Below are positions 21,015 to 31,475 of a stretch of 64,000 nt of DNA, piece by piece; position 1 is the first letter of the stretch; each line of letters begins with the position of its first letter. Under the pieces are notes generated by a model that was given only the letters and a program-made list of their open reading frames with translations, was not told where the DNA came from and did not search any database. A program made the position numbers and the translations under genes. This stretch comes from Echiichthys vipera (taxonomy: Eukaryota; Chordata; Actinopteri; Perciformes; Trachinidae). Where the stretch lies: positions 26,727,243 through 26,791,242 of the forward strand of contig OY829657.1 in assembly GCA_963691815.1 (NCBI GenBank). Direction: 5' to 3'.

Positions 21015-21689
21015 GGACGTGTAGTCTGACGAAAGACCGCTCAAATGTGGGAACTGGGAGGGGCTTTGACGGCTCAGGGGCTCCGAATGCAGAGAAGGTT
21101 GCCAGATTCACTGATATCATTCAATTACATTTTACTTGGAAATATCAACTAATTAAGCCAATTAACTGGTTTAGTCAATATTACTTGGATCGAAAGGCTT
21201 AATTTACATACAAAACTTAAAACACATAATTACAAACAAACACCAAATAAAGCACTACACAAAAAAATGCTGTTTTAAAGTAAACACACTGATTCATATT
21301 TTTTTGTAGAATTTATGTATATAATTTAAATAATAATTAATTTTTTAATTGCACGGCCAAAAAATCATTTGTTTCAATGTAGATGGTAACCCTAGATTTG
21401 CAAAAACCTCTTGCCACCATTGCTTTTTTTTCTCTCTCTTTTTCAGGAACGCCCTGATCACATTCACACAGTTACACATTCACACCTGGAAGTTGCCAAG
21501 TACTACCACAGTTTGATCTGCTGCCACTGAGCAGTTTCACTGGAGCGATTTGGATTAATGGCAGTATTTACTTTATCCACTGCAAATTTATCCTGCTGGT
21601 CTCCAGTTCCCTCCATCAACCATTAAGCCATCTCCTGAGGATTTTGCAAATTTGGGCTTACCTTGTAGACACGTCGAGTTTTCTGCATC
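21015..21689. other. No gene recognised
   Basis: Would contain the promoter if the exon at 20,940-21,014 is real; no TATA box is obvious. The stretch at 21,445-21,560 (CACTGAGCAGTTTCACTGGA) resembles dispersed fish repeats but I cannot name one. Confidence 0.4.
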
Positions 21690-21790
21690 TTATTTATTTA
21701 TTTACTTGTTATTTGTTTATTTGTTTATTTCGGGCATGTCAGTTAGATAAATCATCATCACACATTGTCTTGGTTTACAATTCACATGAC
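21690..21790 (-). mobile_element. LINE 3'-end fragment
   Basis: TTTATT-rich tract followed by CGGGCATGTCAGTTAGATAA and ACACATTGTCT...TTTACAATTCACATG, closely matching 16,726-16,800. It is the 3' tip of another copy of the same family in the same orientation. Confidence 0.5.
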
Positions 21791-22707
21791 CATGGTTATC
21801 AGACCAGTGGCGTAAGGTGGAGGCCCTTCCTAACTAATTATTTACCCCCTAATTCTGGCCCCTTGCTCTGATCACACCCACCCACACACAGGAAAAAAAT
21901 GTTGCGGTTGATATAAGTGTATTTCAATTGTAAGCCTGCTTCTCTCTGCAGAGGAGGCTCCCTTGACTATTATAGATTTTACAGGATCATCATTAGGCAA
22001 ATCTTTCATTACAATGTTGTTAAGCTTCAGAGCAAAATTAGATGTAAATCAGCCAGAAAGTAGGAATCATTTTTTTCTTCACAACTTTGATTTGGCCTTA
22101 GCTTAACACCTCACACTCAGCCCTATTTGTGAGCCCGAGATTTATTCAAATGATCCCCACATTTATTAAAAGGCTTTTAGCTGCCCGGCCATCCATGAGG
22201 AAGGCCCCGAGCTTCAGGTGAGATTAGATGTGACTGCATGATAATCGAAGCACTAATGCAATGACAGCCAGATTCAAGCCAAGCAAAGATTACGGCCCAG
22301 GCAAATTCTTAATCAGCTCGAAATGTCAGAGAGTTAACCTTGGGTCCAAATAAGGGCATATCCAGGCACTAGGAGGCAGACCACTTCAGCATGCTGATGA
22401 GCCAGGAGGGTGTGGGTTGGTGGGTCAAGACATCAGCAGCCAAACTTTCTTTGAAACATGAGATGAGTGTCAGAAAGCATCATCCATCATGTCAAGCTTG
22501 GCAAAGGTATTTCATTTTCTATTCAAATTATTAACTGCAGGTATTTTTTTGGCAAACTGTATTTTATGGGATTCGTGTCAGTGTGAAGAAATTATCACAA
22601 ACCTAGGAACATTTATTCAAACTGTCTTGGGACGAATTTCATCTTGCAGAAAAAGAACCCTATGAATCTGAATAAAACATCCACAAGCTCATCAAGCATT
22701 AGTGCAG
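21791..22707. other. No gene recognised
   Basis: Non-repetitive host-like DNA without supported features. Confidence 0.45.
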
Positions 22708-23690
22708 AGCTTATGGCCAATGCTCATGGAATAATAATTCTGTTTTGCCAACTTTTTTTGTCATGGCTGGCTTTGTTTTATAACACTATAATTGTATTAT
22801 ATTTCAAATGCTATCATTGCTCACACTTTAACAAGTGTCACTTTGCTGCTTTAAGCACTGTGGTACCTTATTACATGTTACAAGATCTCTGGTGAAGCGT
22901 CTTTCAGTGTGGGAAACCAAAGTGATAGCTGAGTGTTGAGATATTAGGGTCCTCTTTTCCCTCAGGAAGCCCATGAATACAGATATTGTTTCTCTTCGGT
23001 CTTCAAGGTCCACTAGCTTTTCTTCTACTGTTGTTAAAGCTTTTGAAAAGGAACTGGATGAGCTCTCCACATTTTCTGTGCGCTTTTTTAAAGTTTCAGG
23101 GTCAGCTCGGAGTGCACTAGTTTCTTCTTTGGGTGATAATATATCTAACTGTAGCACATCAAGGCATTGTTCAAGGCAGTTAAATATTTCCTTGGCATCA
23201 GCCTTGGAAAAATGTTTCTCCAGTGCAATGTCAATCAGCTCGGCCAGACTTTCAGACGATTCCATTGTTTGCATGCCCTCCTAGGCAACTGGCTGTGCGC
23301 TGTTTTTTGTTCCACGCGGCAGGAGTATAAACCACTCACTTGAAATGTTTTATTTATTTTTAGTAGAGCTTGTGCTTTATTAGACAACTAGTTCAGTTTG
23401 ACAGACAATCCAGTTTGAAAGCCAACAATTCCTCCTACAGCATTGGGAAAAGTAGAGGGTAGATGGAGATCAGGATGCGGCAACACACAAGCAGCCAATT
23501 TGTTCTATCAAGCGTGTAACATGTAATAAGGAATCACAGTGCTTAAAGCAGCAAAGTGACAATTGTTAAAGTGTGAGCAATGACAGCATTTGAAATGTAG
23601 TGTTATAAAACGAAGCCAGCCATGACAAAAAAAGTTGACAAAACAGAATTATTATTCCATGAGCAGTGGCCATAAGCTCTGAGAGCTTCT
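22708..23690. mobile_element. Inverted-repeat bounded unit (~980 bp)
   Basis: About 175 bp at 22,708-22,885 is repeated in inverted orientation at about 23,515-23,690 with high identity (the left arm has an extra AATTGTATTATAT-like insertion). The arms start GAGCTTATGGCCA. Between them lie about 630 bp with a LINE-1 ORF1-like fragment. This could be a non-autonomous DNA transposon, or a fold-back duplication of a locus; no transposase is present. Confidence 0.5.
22828..23274 (-). pseudogene. LINE-1 ORF1-like fragment
   Basis: The 148-codon frame from the ATG at 23,274 encodes a coiled-coil-like segment ending VEEKLVDLEDRRETI, which resembles the junction between coiled coil and RRM in vertebrate L1 ORF1 proteins (LEDR motif), followed by unrelated sequence that runs into the left inverted-repeat arm. 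Only about 60 residues of resemblance remain, so the call is tentative; it has no RNA-binding domain and cannot be functional. Confidence 0.4.
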
Positions 23691-23718
23691 TGGTGATCTG
23701 GAATGGCACAGAAAACCC

Positions 23719-24282
23719 ATGGAATGCCTAAAGAAATTGTTGGATTTGTATCTGAGCACCAGGGTAATAATTATATATTTACTTTGTGTTACAGCGTTAG
23801 CTGTTAAAAATACTTACCTTCTTTGTGGAGTCCATTTTAAGGATGCTGCCAAAGGTGGACGTTATGCTGGCTTTGATGTTGTTCAGCCTGCTCAAAATGT
23901 CACACCCATTAACACTTGTACATTTTATATAGGCCAGTACATTTATAATATTAATATAAATATCAGCATAAGTAAATCCTTATTACTTACTGATGCCAAA
24001 GTCAAAATGGGCCTTCTAGGTTTAGAACCAGCTAAGGAGACATCCTGTGGTGGTGGTGTTGAACCTGCAGGTGAGGGTCCTGGCTGTGAGGGTCCTGGCT
24101 GTGGCAAAAATTGTAATACTACAGATTTCAACACCAGCAAGTCAAAATTGTATGATAGACTTCTGGTACCTTTTTTGCATGGAAACCACAGTTACAGTTC
24201 TGTGTACCCCCAAACAGTGACATTTGTCCTCTCCTCTGCATTGGGCACTTCTCAATCTGTATTAATGTTTGACAGCGAATAA
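23719..24282 (+). CDS. Hypothetical 187-codon frame, possibly spurious
   Basis: Open from the ATG at 23,719, starting just after the inverted-repeat unit. The product has a hydrophobic N-terminal segment (residues 15-40), a Gly/Cys-rich middle with a duplicated GPGCEGPGC motif from a direct repeat of about 15 bp at 24,066-24,100, and no recognised domain. Composition and isolation argue against a real gene, but the length is above chance for this AT content. Confidence 0.2.
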   Translation: MECLKKLLDLYLSTRVIIIYLLCVTALAVKNTYLLCGVHFKDAAKGGRYAGFDVVQPAQNVTPINTCTFYIGQYIYNININISISKSLLLTDAKVKMGLLGLEPAKETSCGGGVEPAGEGPGCEGPGCGKNCNTTDFNTSKSKLYDRLLVPFLHGNHSYSSVYPQTVTFVLSSALGTSQSVLMFDSE

Positions 24283-24526
24283 GAAGGTGTTCCCTTTAAA
24301 TATGTCATAGCTTTACATTAAATATGATACACATATCACTGTCCAGGTTTACCGTTTGATAAAGATCATGCCACTTCTACTGATTTGATGGCCTGTTTCC
24401 TTCATTAGAGGGCCAAACACCTGAGGCAGCAAATCTCTGCAGGCGGGATTTCCATACCTCCTCTCCCATGGTCCTGTGCTTTTTTTGTTTGGAAGCCATC
24501 TGCCATTAACAGGGAAAGAATACTTA

Positions 24527-24590
24527 TCAGAATCAGCTTTATTCGCCATGTATGTGCAAACATACAAGGAATTTGACTTAGGATTGTTCC
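24527..24590 (+). repeat. Dispersed fish repeat tail
   Basis: TCAGAATCAGCTTTATTCGC followed by ATGTATGTGCAAACATACAAGG and AATTTGACTT is a sequence very widely dispersed in teleost genomes, at the 3' ends of retroelements (recalled, not searched). Confidence 0.5.
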
Positions 24591-25025
24591 TCTCCTCTGT
24601 GTACACTGACATGAATTGATGTCTTATTTTATTATTTAATTAACCGGATGTTTTATTTTGTTTCAGCGCACGACTTCCTGTCCCGTACGTCTGCTCTGTG
24701 CTAAATAGTCGCGTTATGCGCCAGCTTTCGGCAAAAATAGAAGTTGCACCCCTAGTTTTATTTGACAGATTACACACACACATTAAGAAGAAATGTCATG
24801 CCGTTTTAGTCATCAACACTGGTTTATGCGCACACACACAAGTTTGCATACAGTACACTTGCATACAGTCACAAACACACAGCTAATTATTAACTAATAG
24901 CAGTAGCCTACTATATAATATATTTTTTACAACAAAAGTTGAATACTACACATATTTCATTCATACTGTTATGCTAAAAGAACATAAGAATACACTCTGA
25001 CATAGGATCATTTCTGCTTAAGTTG
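24591..25025. other. No gene recognised
   Basis: AT-rich spacer with short CA runs between the dispersed repeat and the SINE. Confidence 0.45.
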
Positions 25026-25160
25026 AAAACATTGGTGGCGGTGGGTTCGACTCCGACCTGCGGCCCTTTGCTGCATGTCTTCCTCTCTCTGTCTCTCTCT
25101 CACCCCATTTCATATCTGTCCTATCTAATAAAAGGCTTGGAGACTGCCAAAAAAAAATAC
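25026..25160 (+). mobile_element. tRNA-derived SINE
   Basis: GGTGGGTTCGACTCCGACCT contains a polymerase III B-box-like GGTTCGACTCC. It is followed by GCATGTCTTCCTCTCTCT, a CT-rich tract, an AATAAAAGGC tail region and an A run. This arrangement is a common teleost SINE 3' half; the A box side is missing, so the copy is 5'-truncated. Confidence 0.6.
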
Positions 25161-25403
25161 AGTGAGAGCGGGGGGAGGGGTACAGTAGCCATGGCAGTGA
25201 CAGTATGTAACAAACGGTAAAACAATGCCTGTCAAGAGTCGGTTCTGTCAGTACCCCCCTCTCTTCCTTTTGTGTGAGTTTGTCTCCCTCTGTCTGTCTT
25301 TCCCTGCATGTGTCTCCCTCTTGTTTCTGTTGTCTAGGTCCGGTAGGCGTGTTCCAGTTAGATTATAGTAGTATACGCTCATCCTGTCTATAATAGCAAT
25401 GGG

Positions 25404-25905
25404 TTGCTGGATCTACGCCAGGGTTCCGCTTGTGCTGCAGATTACTCTGTAGAGTTCCGCACTTTAGCGGCAGAATTAGGATGGGATGATCGGGCTCTCC
25501 AAAGTTAGCTCTTTAACGGGCTTCACAAGGAGGTTAAGGACAGTCTAGTGGGTAGATCTGAGACTGCTAACCTTCAGGATCTTATTAGCCTTGCCATAAG
25601 AATAGACAACCGTCTACGTGAGAGGCACCGTGAGAGGCGCCGTGAGAGGCGCCGTGAGAGGCGCCGTGAGAGGCGGTCAGTTCCCCCAGTTACGCCAGGT
25701 CCTTTCACTATTTTCCCTGAGTCCACTCCCTGTGTACCTGTGAGCAACCGGGTTCCCCTGTCTCCCGCTCCAGTCCAGGAGGAACCCATGAAGCTAGGCC
25801 GCAACCGTTTGACTCCCGCTGAACGTCAGCGGCGCTTTATAGGTAGATTGTGTATTTACTGTGGAGCTCCCAATCATTAGTTAGCCAACTGTCCGATACG
25901 GTTAA
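25404..25905 (+). pseudogene. gag: Gypsy gag, partial
   Basis: Reads from an LLDLRQG segment through the capsid C-terminal block (ADYSVEFRTLAAELGWDD, SLAIRIDNRLRER) into a basic stretch made of four 12-bp CGTGAGAGGCGC-type repeats, and then a CCHC zinc knuckle (CIYCGAPNH, LANC). There are in-frame stops near 25,507 and inside the knuckle at 25,878. The N-terminal half is missing. Gag would package the element's RNA. Confidence 0.75.
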
Positions 25906-26024
25906 ACTGTCAGACTCACCAGTCGCAGACGGGGTTCTGGTGAGTCGTTCGGTTGTCCCTGATATTCCCCGTAAGCGTATTAACCTGGACATAATGTTGT
26001 GAGGGTAGAGAGTTTTCCCTCCAA

Positions 26025-27048
26025 GCACTCATTGACTCTGGGACTGACACAAACATTATCGACTCGGAATTTTTGGAATCCAGTTCTATCCCTATTAACC
26101 AGCTCGAGACTCCATTAATGGTGAATAGCCTCAGTGGGCGCGAGCTCGCACAGATCTCCGCTGAGACTTTGCCTGTAATCATGTCTCTTGCTGGTAACCA
26201 CTCGGTTGTCGATTGCTTTCCACATTATGCCGTCGACTAATGCTCCCGTGGTTCTTGGTTATCCCTGGCTTATCACTCACAACCCGATTATTGGCTGGTT
26301 ACCTGGTAGGATTGTGAGTTGGAGCAGCAATTACCATTCTTCCTGCCTTTGTTCAGCTCCTCCTAGATGTCCCAGTAACCCCGGTCCCTCATTACCTGAA
26401 CCTCCAAACTTGTCTTCCGTGCCACCTGTCTATCACGATATCGCCGAGGTATTTAGCAAGATTAAGGCGTTATCCTTACCTCCTCACCGTCCTTATGATT
26501 GCCCCATTGAGGTGTTGCCCAGGTCAACCTTTCCCACTAGTCTTCTATATAACCTGTCAAGTTCCGAACGTGAGGTGATGGAGACGTACATAAATGACTC
26601 GCTTAAGTCAGGGATCATCCGTCCTTCTTCTTCTCCACTGGGAGCTGGGTTTTTCTTTGTGGCCAAGAAGGACAAGTCGCTATGCCCCTGCATAGATCAC
26701 CGTGGTCTCAACAACATCACGGTCAAGAACAAGTACACCCTCCCTTTGATTAATTCTGCGTTCGAGCCGTTGCATGGAGCAACAGTCTTCTCCAAACTAG
26801 ACCTCTGCAACGCGTATCATCTTGTGAGGGTGAGGGAGGGGAACGAGTGGAAGACAGCTTTCAACACTCCACTCGGACACTTCAAGTACTTAGTTATGCC
26901 GTTCGGGTTAACTAAGTACTTGAACCGGAGAGTTCAGCAGGGTCAGGTCTTTCAGGCTTTAGTTAACGTCGTGCTTCGTGATATGCTGAATTGCTCGGTC
27001 TTCGTGTACTTGGATGACATCCTGATTTTTTCCAAGGTCTTTAAATGA
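26025..27048 (+). pseudogene. pol: Gypsy protease and reverse transcriptase
   Basis: The aspartic protease motif is at 26,025 (ALIDSGTDTN). After a frame change, reverse transcriptase is open at 26,188-27,048: RGLNNITVKNKYTLPLI, FSKLDLCNAYH, MPFGLT and the catalytic YLDD at 27,007-27,018. A small insertion after MPFGLT replaces the usual stretch, and the frame ends right after the YLDD block. The enzyme would copy element RNA to DNA; this copy is disrupted. Confidence 0.82.
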
Positions 27049-27052
27049 ACAT

Positions 27053-29003
27053 GTGGTGCACGTTCGTCAGGTTCTCCAGCGTTTTCAGGAAAATCGTCTT
27101 TTCGTTAAAGCTGAGAAATGCGAGTTCCACGTCTCCGTGACATTTCTGGGGTATATCGTGGAGAGTGGACGGGTTAGGGCAGATCCTACAAAGGTCACAG
27201 CAGTGACCGAATGGCTGACGCCCACCTCCAGGAAGCAACTACAGCGATGTTTTAGGGTTTTGCTAACTTTTACCGTCGTTTCATCCGTAACTACAGCCAG
27301 GTAGTTTCACCGATGACTAGGTTGACGTCCCCCTCAACTCCTTTTGACTGGTCTCCTGTCGCCAACAATGCTTTTCTGACCCTGAAGAAGCGTTTTCCAA
27401 CCAGATACTGCCCTCCAGTTTATTGTCGAGGTGGATGCCTCAGATCTGGGAGTGGGGGCGGTTCTGTCCCAGCGGGCAGTGTCTGACAATAAGGTTCACC
27501 CATGCGCTTTCTTCTCCAAGAAGCTGTCATCCGCTGAGAGGAACTGCGACGTTGGGAACCGTCAACTGCTAGCGGTTAAGTTAGCTTTAGAGGAGTCGCG
27601 ACACTGGTTAGAGGGGGCAGAAGTTCTGTTTGTGGTCTGGACTGACCACAAGAACTTGGCGTATATCCAGACTGCTAAGAGACTTAATTCCCGTCAAACC
27701 CAGTAGGCTTTGTTTTTTTGTCCGCCTTAACTTTACCTTAACCTACATTCCTAGCAGCAAGAACATCAAACCAGATGCCCTTTCTCAGCAGTTTGGAATG
27801 GCCGAGGAGGAAGAGACCGGTGTGGATCACATCGTTCCCGCATCTTGTGTGATGGCAGCATTAACCTGGGAGATCGAGTCGACTGTCAGACAGGCTCAAC
27901 GCCCTAACCCCGACCCTGGTGGTGGTCCACCTGGGCGTTTGTTTGTTCCTGCCTGTGTTCGCTCCCAGGTGCTCCAGTGGGGTCACTCTTCTCGTCTCTC
28001 CTTTCATCCCGGAATCACCAGGACCCTATCTATTCTTCGTCAACACTTCTGGTGGAAGACCATGGGTACGGATACCCGGAAGTTTGTTCTGGCCTGCACC
28101 GTCTGCGCCCGGGGAAAGGCTTCCCATTGCCCTCCAGCAGGTCTTCTCCGCCCTCTCCCAGTACCTGGTCGACCATGGTCCCACATCGCCCTGGATTTTG
28201 TTACTGGACTTCCTGTCTCCCAAGGTAACGACACTATGTTTTTTCGAAGATGGTTCATTTTGTCCCCTTGCCTAAGCTGCCTTCTGCCATGGAGACGCAG
28301 CAACCCTGGTGGACCATGTCTTTCACCTCCACGGGATACCTGCAGACATTGCTTCTGACCGGGGTCCACAATTCACCTCCCGTGTGTGGAGAGCCTTCTG
28401 CCAGGCCTTGGGAGCCAAGCTCAGCCTATCTTCAGGTTTTCATCCTCAGTCCAACGGGCTGACGGAGAGAGCTAACCAGGACCTTGAGACTGCTCTTCGT
28501 TGTATCTGTGCCCGCAATCCCTCGTCGTGGTCTTCGCAGCTGTCCTGGGTGTAATACTCCCACAACTCCTTGACCTGTACCGCTACAGGTATGTCCCCCT
28601 TCGAGGCTTCGTTGGGCCACTTACCCCCTCTCTTTCCGGCCCAGGAAGCAGAGATTGCTGTTCCGTCCGTCCAACACCATCTCCGGAGAGTTCATCGGAT
28701 ATGGAGAGAGACCAGAGGGGCCTTGCTAGGGACGGCGGAGCAGAACCGTAGGATGGCGGATCGCCAACGCATCCCTGCGCCCAGGTACAGACTAGGACAG
28801 AAGGTCTGGTTAAAATCCCATGACATTCCCCTGAATGTTGCATCTAAGAAACTGCCTCCTCGCTTTATTGGCCCCTTCGAGGTAGAGGCCATTATTAACC
28901 CCAGTGCTGTCCGCCTGAAGCTCCCTGCGTCCATCAGGATCCATACTACCTTCCGTGTCTCTTTGTGTTATCCCCATGCCATTCATGACAGTCTGGCTCT
29001 ATA
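27053..29003 (+). pseudogene. pol: Gypsy connection/RNase H and integrase
   Basis: 27,053-27,304 carries the connection (KAEKCEFHV, FLGYIVE). 27,425-27,706 carries RNase H (VDASDLGVGAVLSQ, WTDHKNLAYI). From 27,715 comes integrase: zinc-binding His (GHSSRLSFHPG) and Cys (CTVCARGK) pairs, catalytic Asp in ALDFVTGLP, Asp in ASDRGPQF and Glu in NGLTERANQ. The C-terminal GPY/F-type domain (PPRFIGPFEVE) ends by 29,003. At least four frame changes and two stops are present. No chromodomain is seen. Confidence 0.8.
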
Positions 29004-29470
29004 AGTCACGTTAGAACACAGAAACACTAACATCGACAGCAATGCGATGTCATTTCTTTCAATAGTAATTTCTCTCTTTGATATATCATTAATATCTACA
29101 TAGCTAGTTGACTTACACCGCAACAATAATAACTTATAACAAGTGTGTTTTCTTTTTGCGCTGCCATTTATCAACGACCAAGCTAACGTTTGATAGTTGA
29201 CGGAATACAATGATATTAGAGAGATATTTACCATTTGTGGGAAAAGACACTTGAAGTCCTCCGGATAATTTGAACACTAACTTTGAATTGCCTGAATTCT
29301 GGAGAAGCTGCATCTTTACTGGCTGTCAGAAAGCTTGAAATGGTGGACCACGATTGGTCGTTCCCAGCAATTCTAGAGAAGGACCGCTGTATTTGGCTGA
29401 GGGCAACGATGGAGAGAGCTGGAAATGGGGCAAAGTGATTGGAGGAGATTATACAGACTCTCGGTCCCCC
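29004..29470. other. No gene recognised
   Basis: Spacer between the retrotransposon and the tandem array; no LTR or exon could be identified. Confidence 0.45.
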
Positions 29471-29994
29471 GCTACTAAGCTATTTCGGCACAAAAGGGAA
29501 GAGGTCAAAGATCGGACGTGATTAAATTTGCCTCCACGAAGAGGGCATCCAGTGCCTCTGTGCTTGCAACGTTTCGGCCCCAAAAGTCACTGCTTTCCTC
29601 CCCCGAAGAGCCAGTTCCAAAAGTCAAAAGTGTTTGTGTCTCGGGTCAATTGCAGAAGCAAGAGATGCTACACTAATAAGCACACACATAAAAAAGGGGC
29701 CTGCGTTTACCGAAGTTGATTTTTTCAACTTTTATTACCCCGCGGACAACCTGCTTAAGATCTTCAGTTTAAGGCTCTCCCAACTTAGCTAAATCTGCAC
29801 AAATAAATGTAGGTCAAAGGTCACCATGAGTAGAGAGGATCTGGTCGGTGACATATTTTCAGAGCGCACTGCTATAAAAATATGCCATTGTGCGGTCGAC
29901 ACTTGATTCAGGGAGATAATTCAGGTGTTGTGCCTGCTCTCTAGCACCACATAGTTGAAACAGGAAGTGTTAGAAAACGATGCCAGCATTGTTC
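29471..29994. repeat. Edge unit 0: short divergent monomer lacking the LINE piece
   Basis: Starts with a tRNA-Phe 5'-end fragment (antisense, GCTACTAAGCTATTTCGGC at 29,471-29,489), continues with the same spacer as later monomers, holds an eroded tRNA-Phe half at about 29,740-29,799, and passes from TTTTCAGAGCGCACTGC at about 29,856 straight to TTGTGCGGTCGACACTTGAT at 29,888, where later monomers carry about 850 bp of LINE-derived DNA. Confidence 0.75.
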
Positions 29995-30067
29995 TGCCTA
30001 AACCTGGAATCGGACAAGGGACCTTTAGACCTTCAGTCTAACGCTCTCCCAACTGAGCTATTTTTGC
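29995..30067 (-). tRNA. tRNA-Phe(GAA)-like, edge copy
   Basis: Anticodon loop CTGAAGG keeps GAA. The acceptor stem has lost pairing (TGCCTAAA against GCAAAAA) and the T-loop is altered, so it is probably a pseudogene. Confidence 0.5.
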
Positions 30068-30142
30068 ATTAGTAAATGTAGGTTAAACGTCACCATGAGT
30101 AGAGAGGATCTGGTCGGTGACCTATTTTCAGAGCTGACTGCT

Positions 30143-30985
30143 CACTGTTGCTGGTTAAAAAGTAAGAGTCCTACATTAAAAATAAATTAGTTTGTGTAAG
30201 CTATATTCAGGGGCAAAGAAGCAGAACACACAGTTCACCTTAAAAGGGTTGGTGGGAGAATGGTGACTAGCTCTTCTGGTTTCACGTTGAAGCGGGCAAA
30301 GAAAAAGTTCAGTTCCTCTGCCAGTGCCGTCGTGCTGTTGCTGTGCTTGGAGTTGGTAATGAGTTGGACGCCAAGCCACACCCGCCGTGGATTGTTGTTG
30401 TGAAAGTCGTCCTCTGTCTTCCTCTTGTAGGCCGCTTTGGCATCCTTGATGCCTTTCTTCAGGTTGGCTCTAGCTGCGCTGTACAGGGCTCTGTTGCTAG
30501 ACCTGAATGCTGTGTTGTGGTCCTTGAGGCAAGTTCCATCCTCCTTTGTCATCCATGGCTTCTGGTTGGGGTACACCCTGACGTGTTTGTTGACGGTGAC
30601 GTTGTCAACACAGTTCTGGATGTGACTGAGTAGAGTGGATGTGTACTCCTCTAAATCCTGGTTTTCAAAAATGTCCCAGTTTGTCCTCTCAAAGCAGTCC
30701 TGCAGCTGCAAGGAAGCTCTTTCAGGCCAAATTTGAAGAATCCTGGTGGTGGGTTGAGCTTGTCTCCTGAGGGCGTTGTAAGCTGGTGCTAGGTGGATGG
30801 ATAGGTAATCAGACTGGCTTAAGCGTTGTGGTGTGGCTGTCAACCCTTTCTTGATTTTCGAGTAGGCCTTGTCTATTGTATTTCCCCACCTGGTTACACA
30901 TTTGATGTGTTGTTCAAACATCATAGCGCCACCTGCTGGAAATAGAAGGTGAAGCCAATGTGAGAAAAAGCATCAAATTTTACAA
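30143..30985 (-). mobile_element. LINE ORF2 linker fragment, first copy in the array
   Basis: Antisense frame 30,924-30,235 has the signature of the region between endonuclease and reverse transcriptase in teleost LINEs: LSQSDYLSIHL, LQDCFERTNWD, YPNQKPWMTKE, FRSSNRALYSAARANLKKGI, NNPRRVWLGVQ and a LAEELN-FFARF end. No nuclease or polymerase catalytic residues are included, so the 228-229-aa frames repeated in the array are not functional enzymes. Boundaries are taken from comparison with unit 0, which lacks it. Confidence 0.75.
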
Positions 30986-31095
30986 CCGTTGTGCGGTTGA
31001 CACTTGATTCAGAGAGATATAACAGGTGCTGTGCCTGCTCCCTAGCACCACATAGCGGACACAGGAAGTGTTAGAAAACCATACCAGCGGTGTTC

Positions 31096-31165
31096 TGCCG
31101 AAACCCGGAGGACCAGGGACCTTTAGATCTTCAATCTAACGCTCTCCCAACTGAGCTATTTCGGC
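31096..31165 (-). tRNA. tRNA-Phe-like copy 1, T-arm deleted
   Basis: 70 nt: three bases missing in the T-arm and C32 changed to T; GAA anticodon retained. Likely pseudogene. Confidence 0.5.
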
Positions 31166-31425
31166 ACAAGAGTGAAGGTGTCAAAGATGGGATGTCATTA
31201 AATTTGCCTCTAAAAAAGGGGAATCCGGTGCCTCTGTGCTTGCAACGTTTCGGCCCAGAAAGTCACTGCTTTCCTCCCCCGAAGAGCCAGTTCCAAAAGT
31301 CAAAAGTTGTTGTGCCTCGGGTCAATCGCAGAAGCAAGAGGTGCTACACACTTACGCACACACATTAAAAAGGGGCCTGAGTTTACCCAAAATTGATTTT
31401 TTCAACTTTTATTACCCCGCAGACA

Positions 31426-31475
31426 ACCTGCTTTAGAACTTCAGTCTAACGCTCTCCAAACTTAGCCATTTCCGC
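31426..31475 (-). pseudogene. Second, eroded tRNA-Phe half in each monomer (example)
   Basis: Antisense GCGGAAATGGCTAAGTTTGG then AGAGCGTTAGACTGAAGTTC keeps a D-arm-like region and a complete anticodon stem-loop (TTAGA/TCTAA around CTGAAGT), but the 3' half does not form a T arm or acceptor. The same fossil lies about 330 bp after every tRNA start in the array and at 29,740-29,799 in edge unit 0. Confidence 0.6.

Larger units (their letters stand above)
25404..29003 (+). mobile_element. Ty3/Gypsy LTR retrotransposon remnant
   Basis: Gag, protease, reverse transcriptase, RNase H and integrase follow one another in the order of Ty3/Gypsy elements, in multiple frames with several stops. No matching LTR pair is visible; the left side begins inside gag and the right side stops soon after the integrase C-terminal domain. 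The pyrimidine-rich 25,237-25,403 stretch could be leader or LTR remnant. The copy is inactive. Confidence 0.88.
29995..31095. repeat. Edge unit A: 1,101-bp divergent monomer
   Basis: Begins with a full-length tRNA-Phe-like sequence that sits where later monomers have only the eroded second half; the 350 bp between the two tRNA positions are absent. It contains the LINE fragment with an open frame of 229 codons (30,924 to 30,235, antisense), the most divergent copy in the array. Confidence 0.8.
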
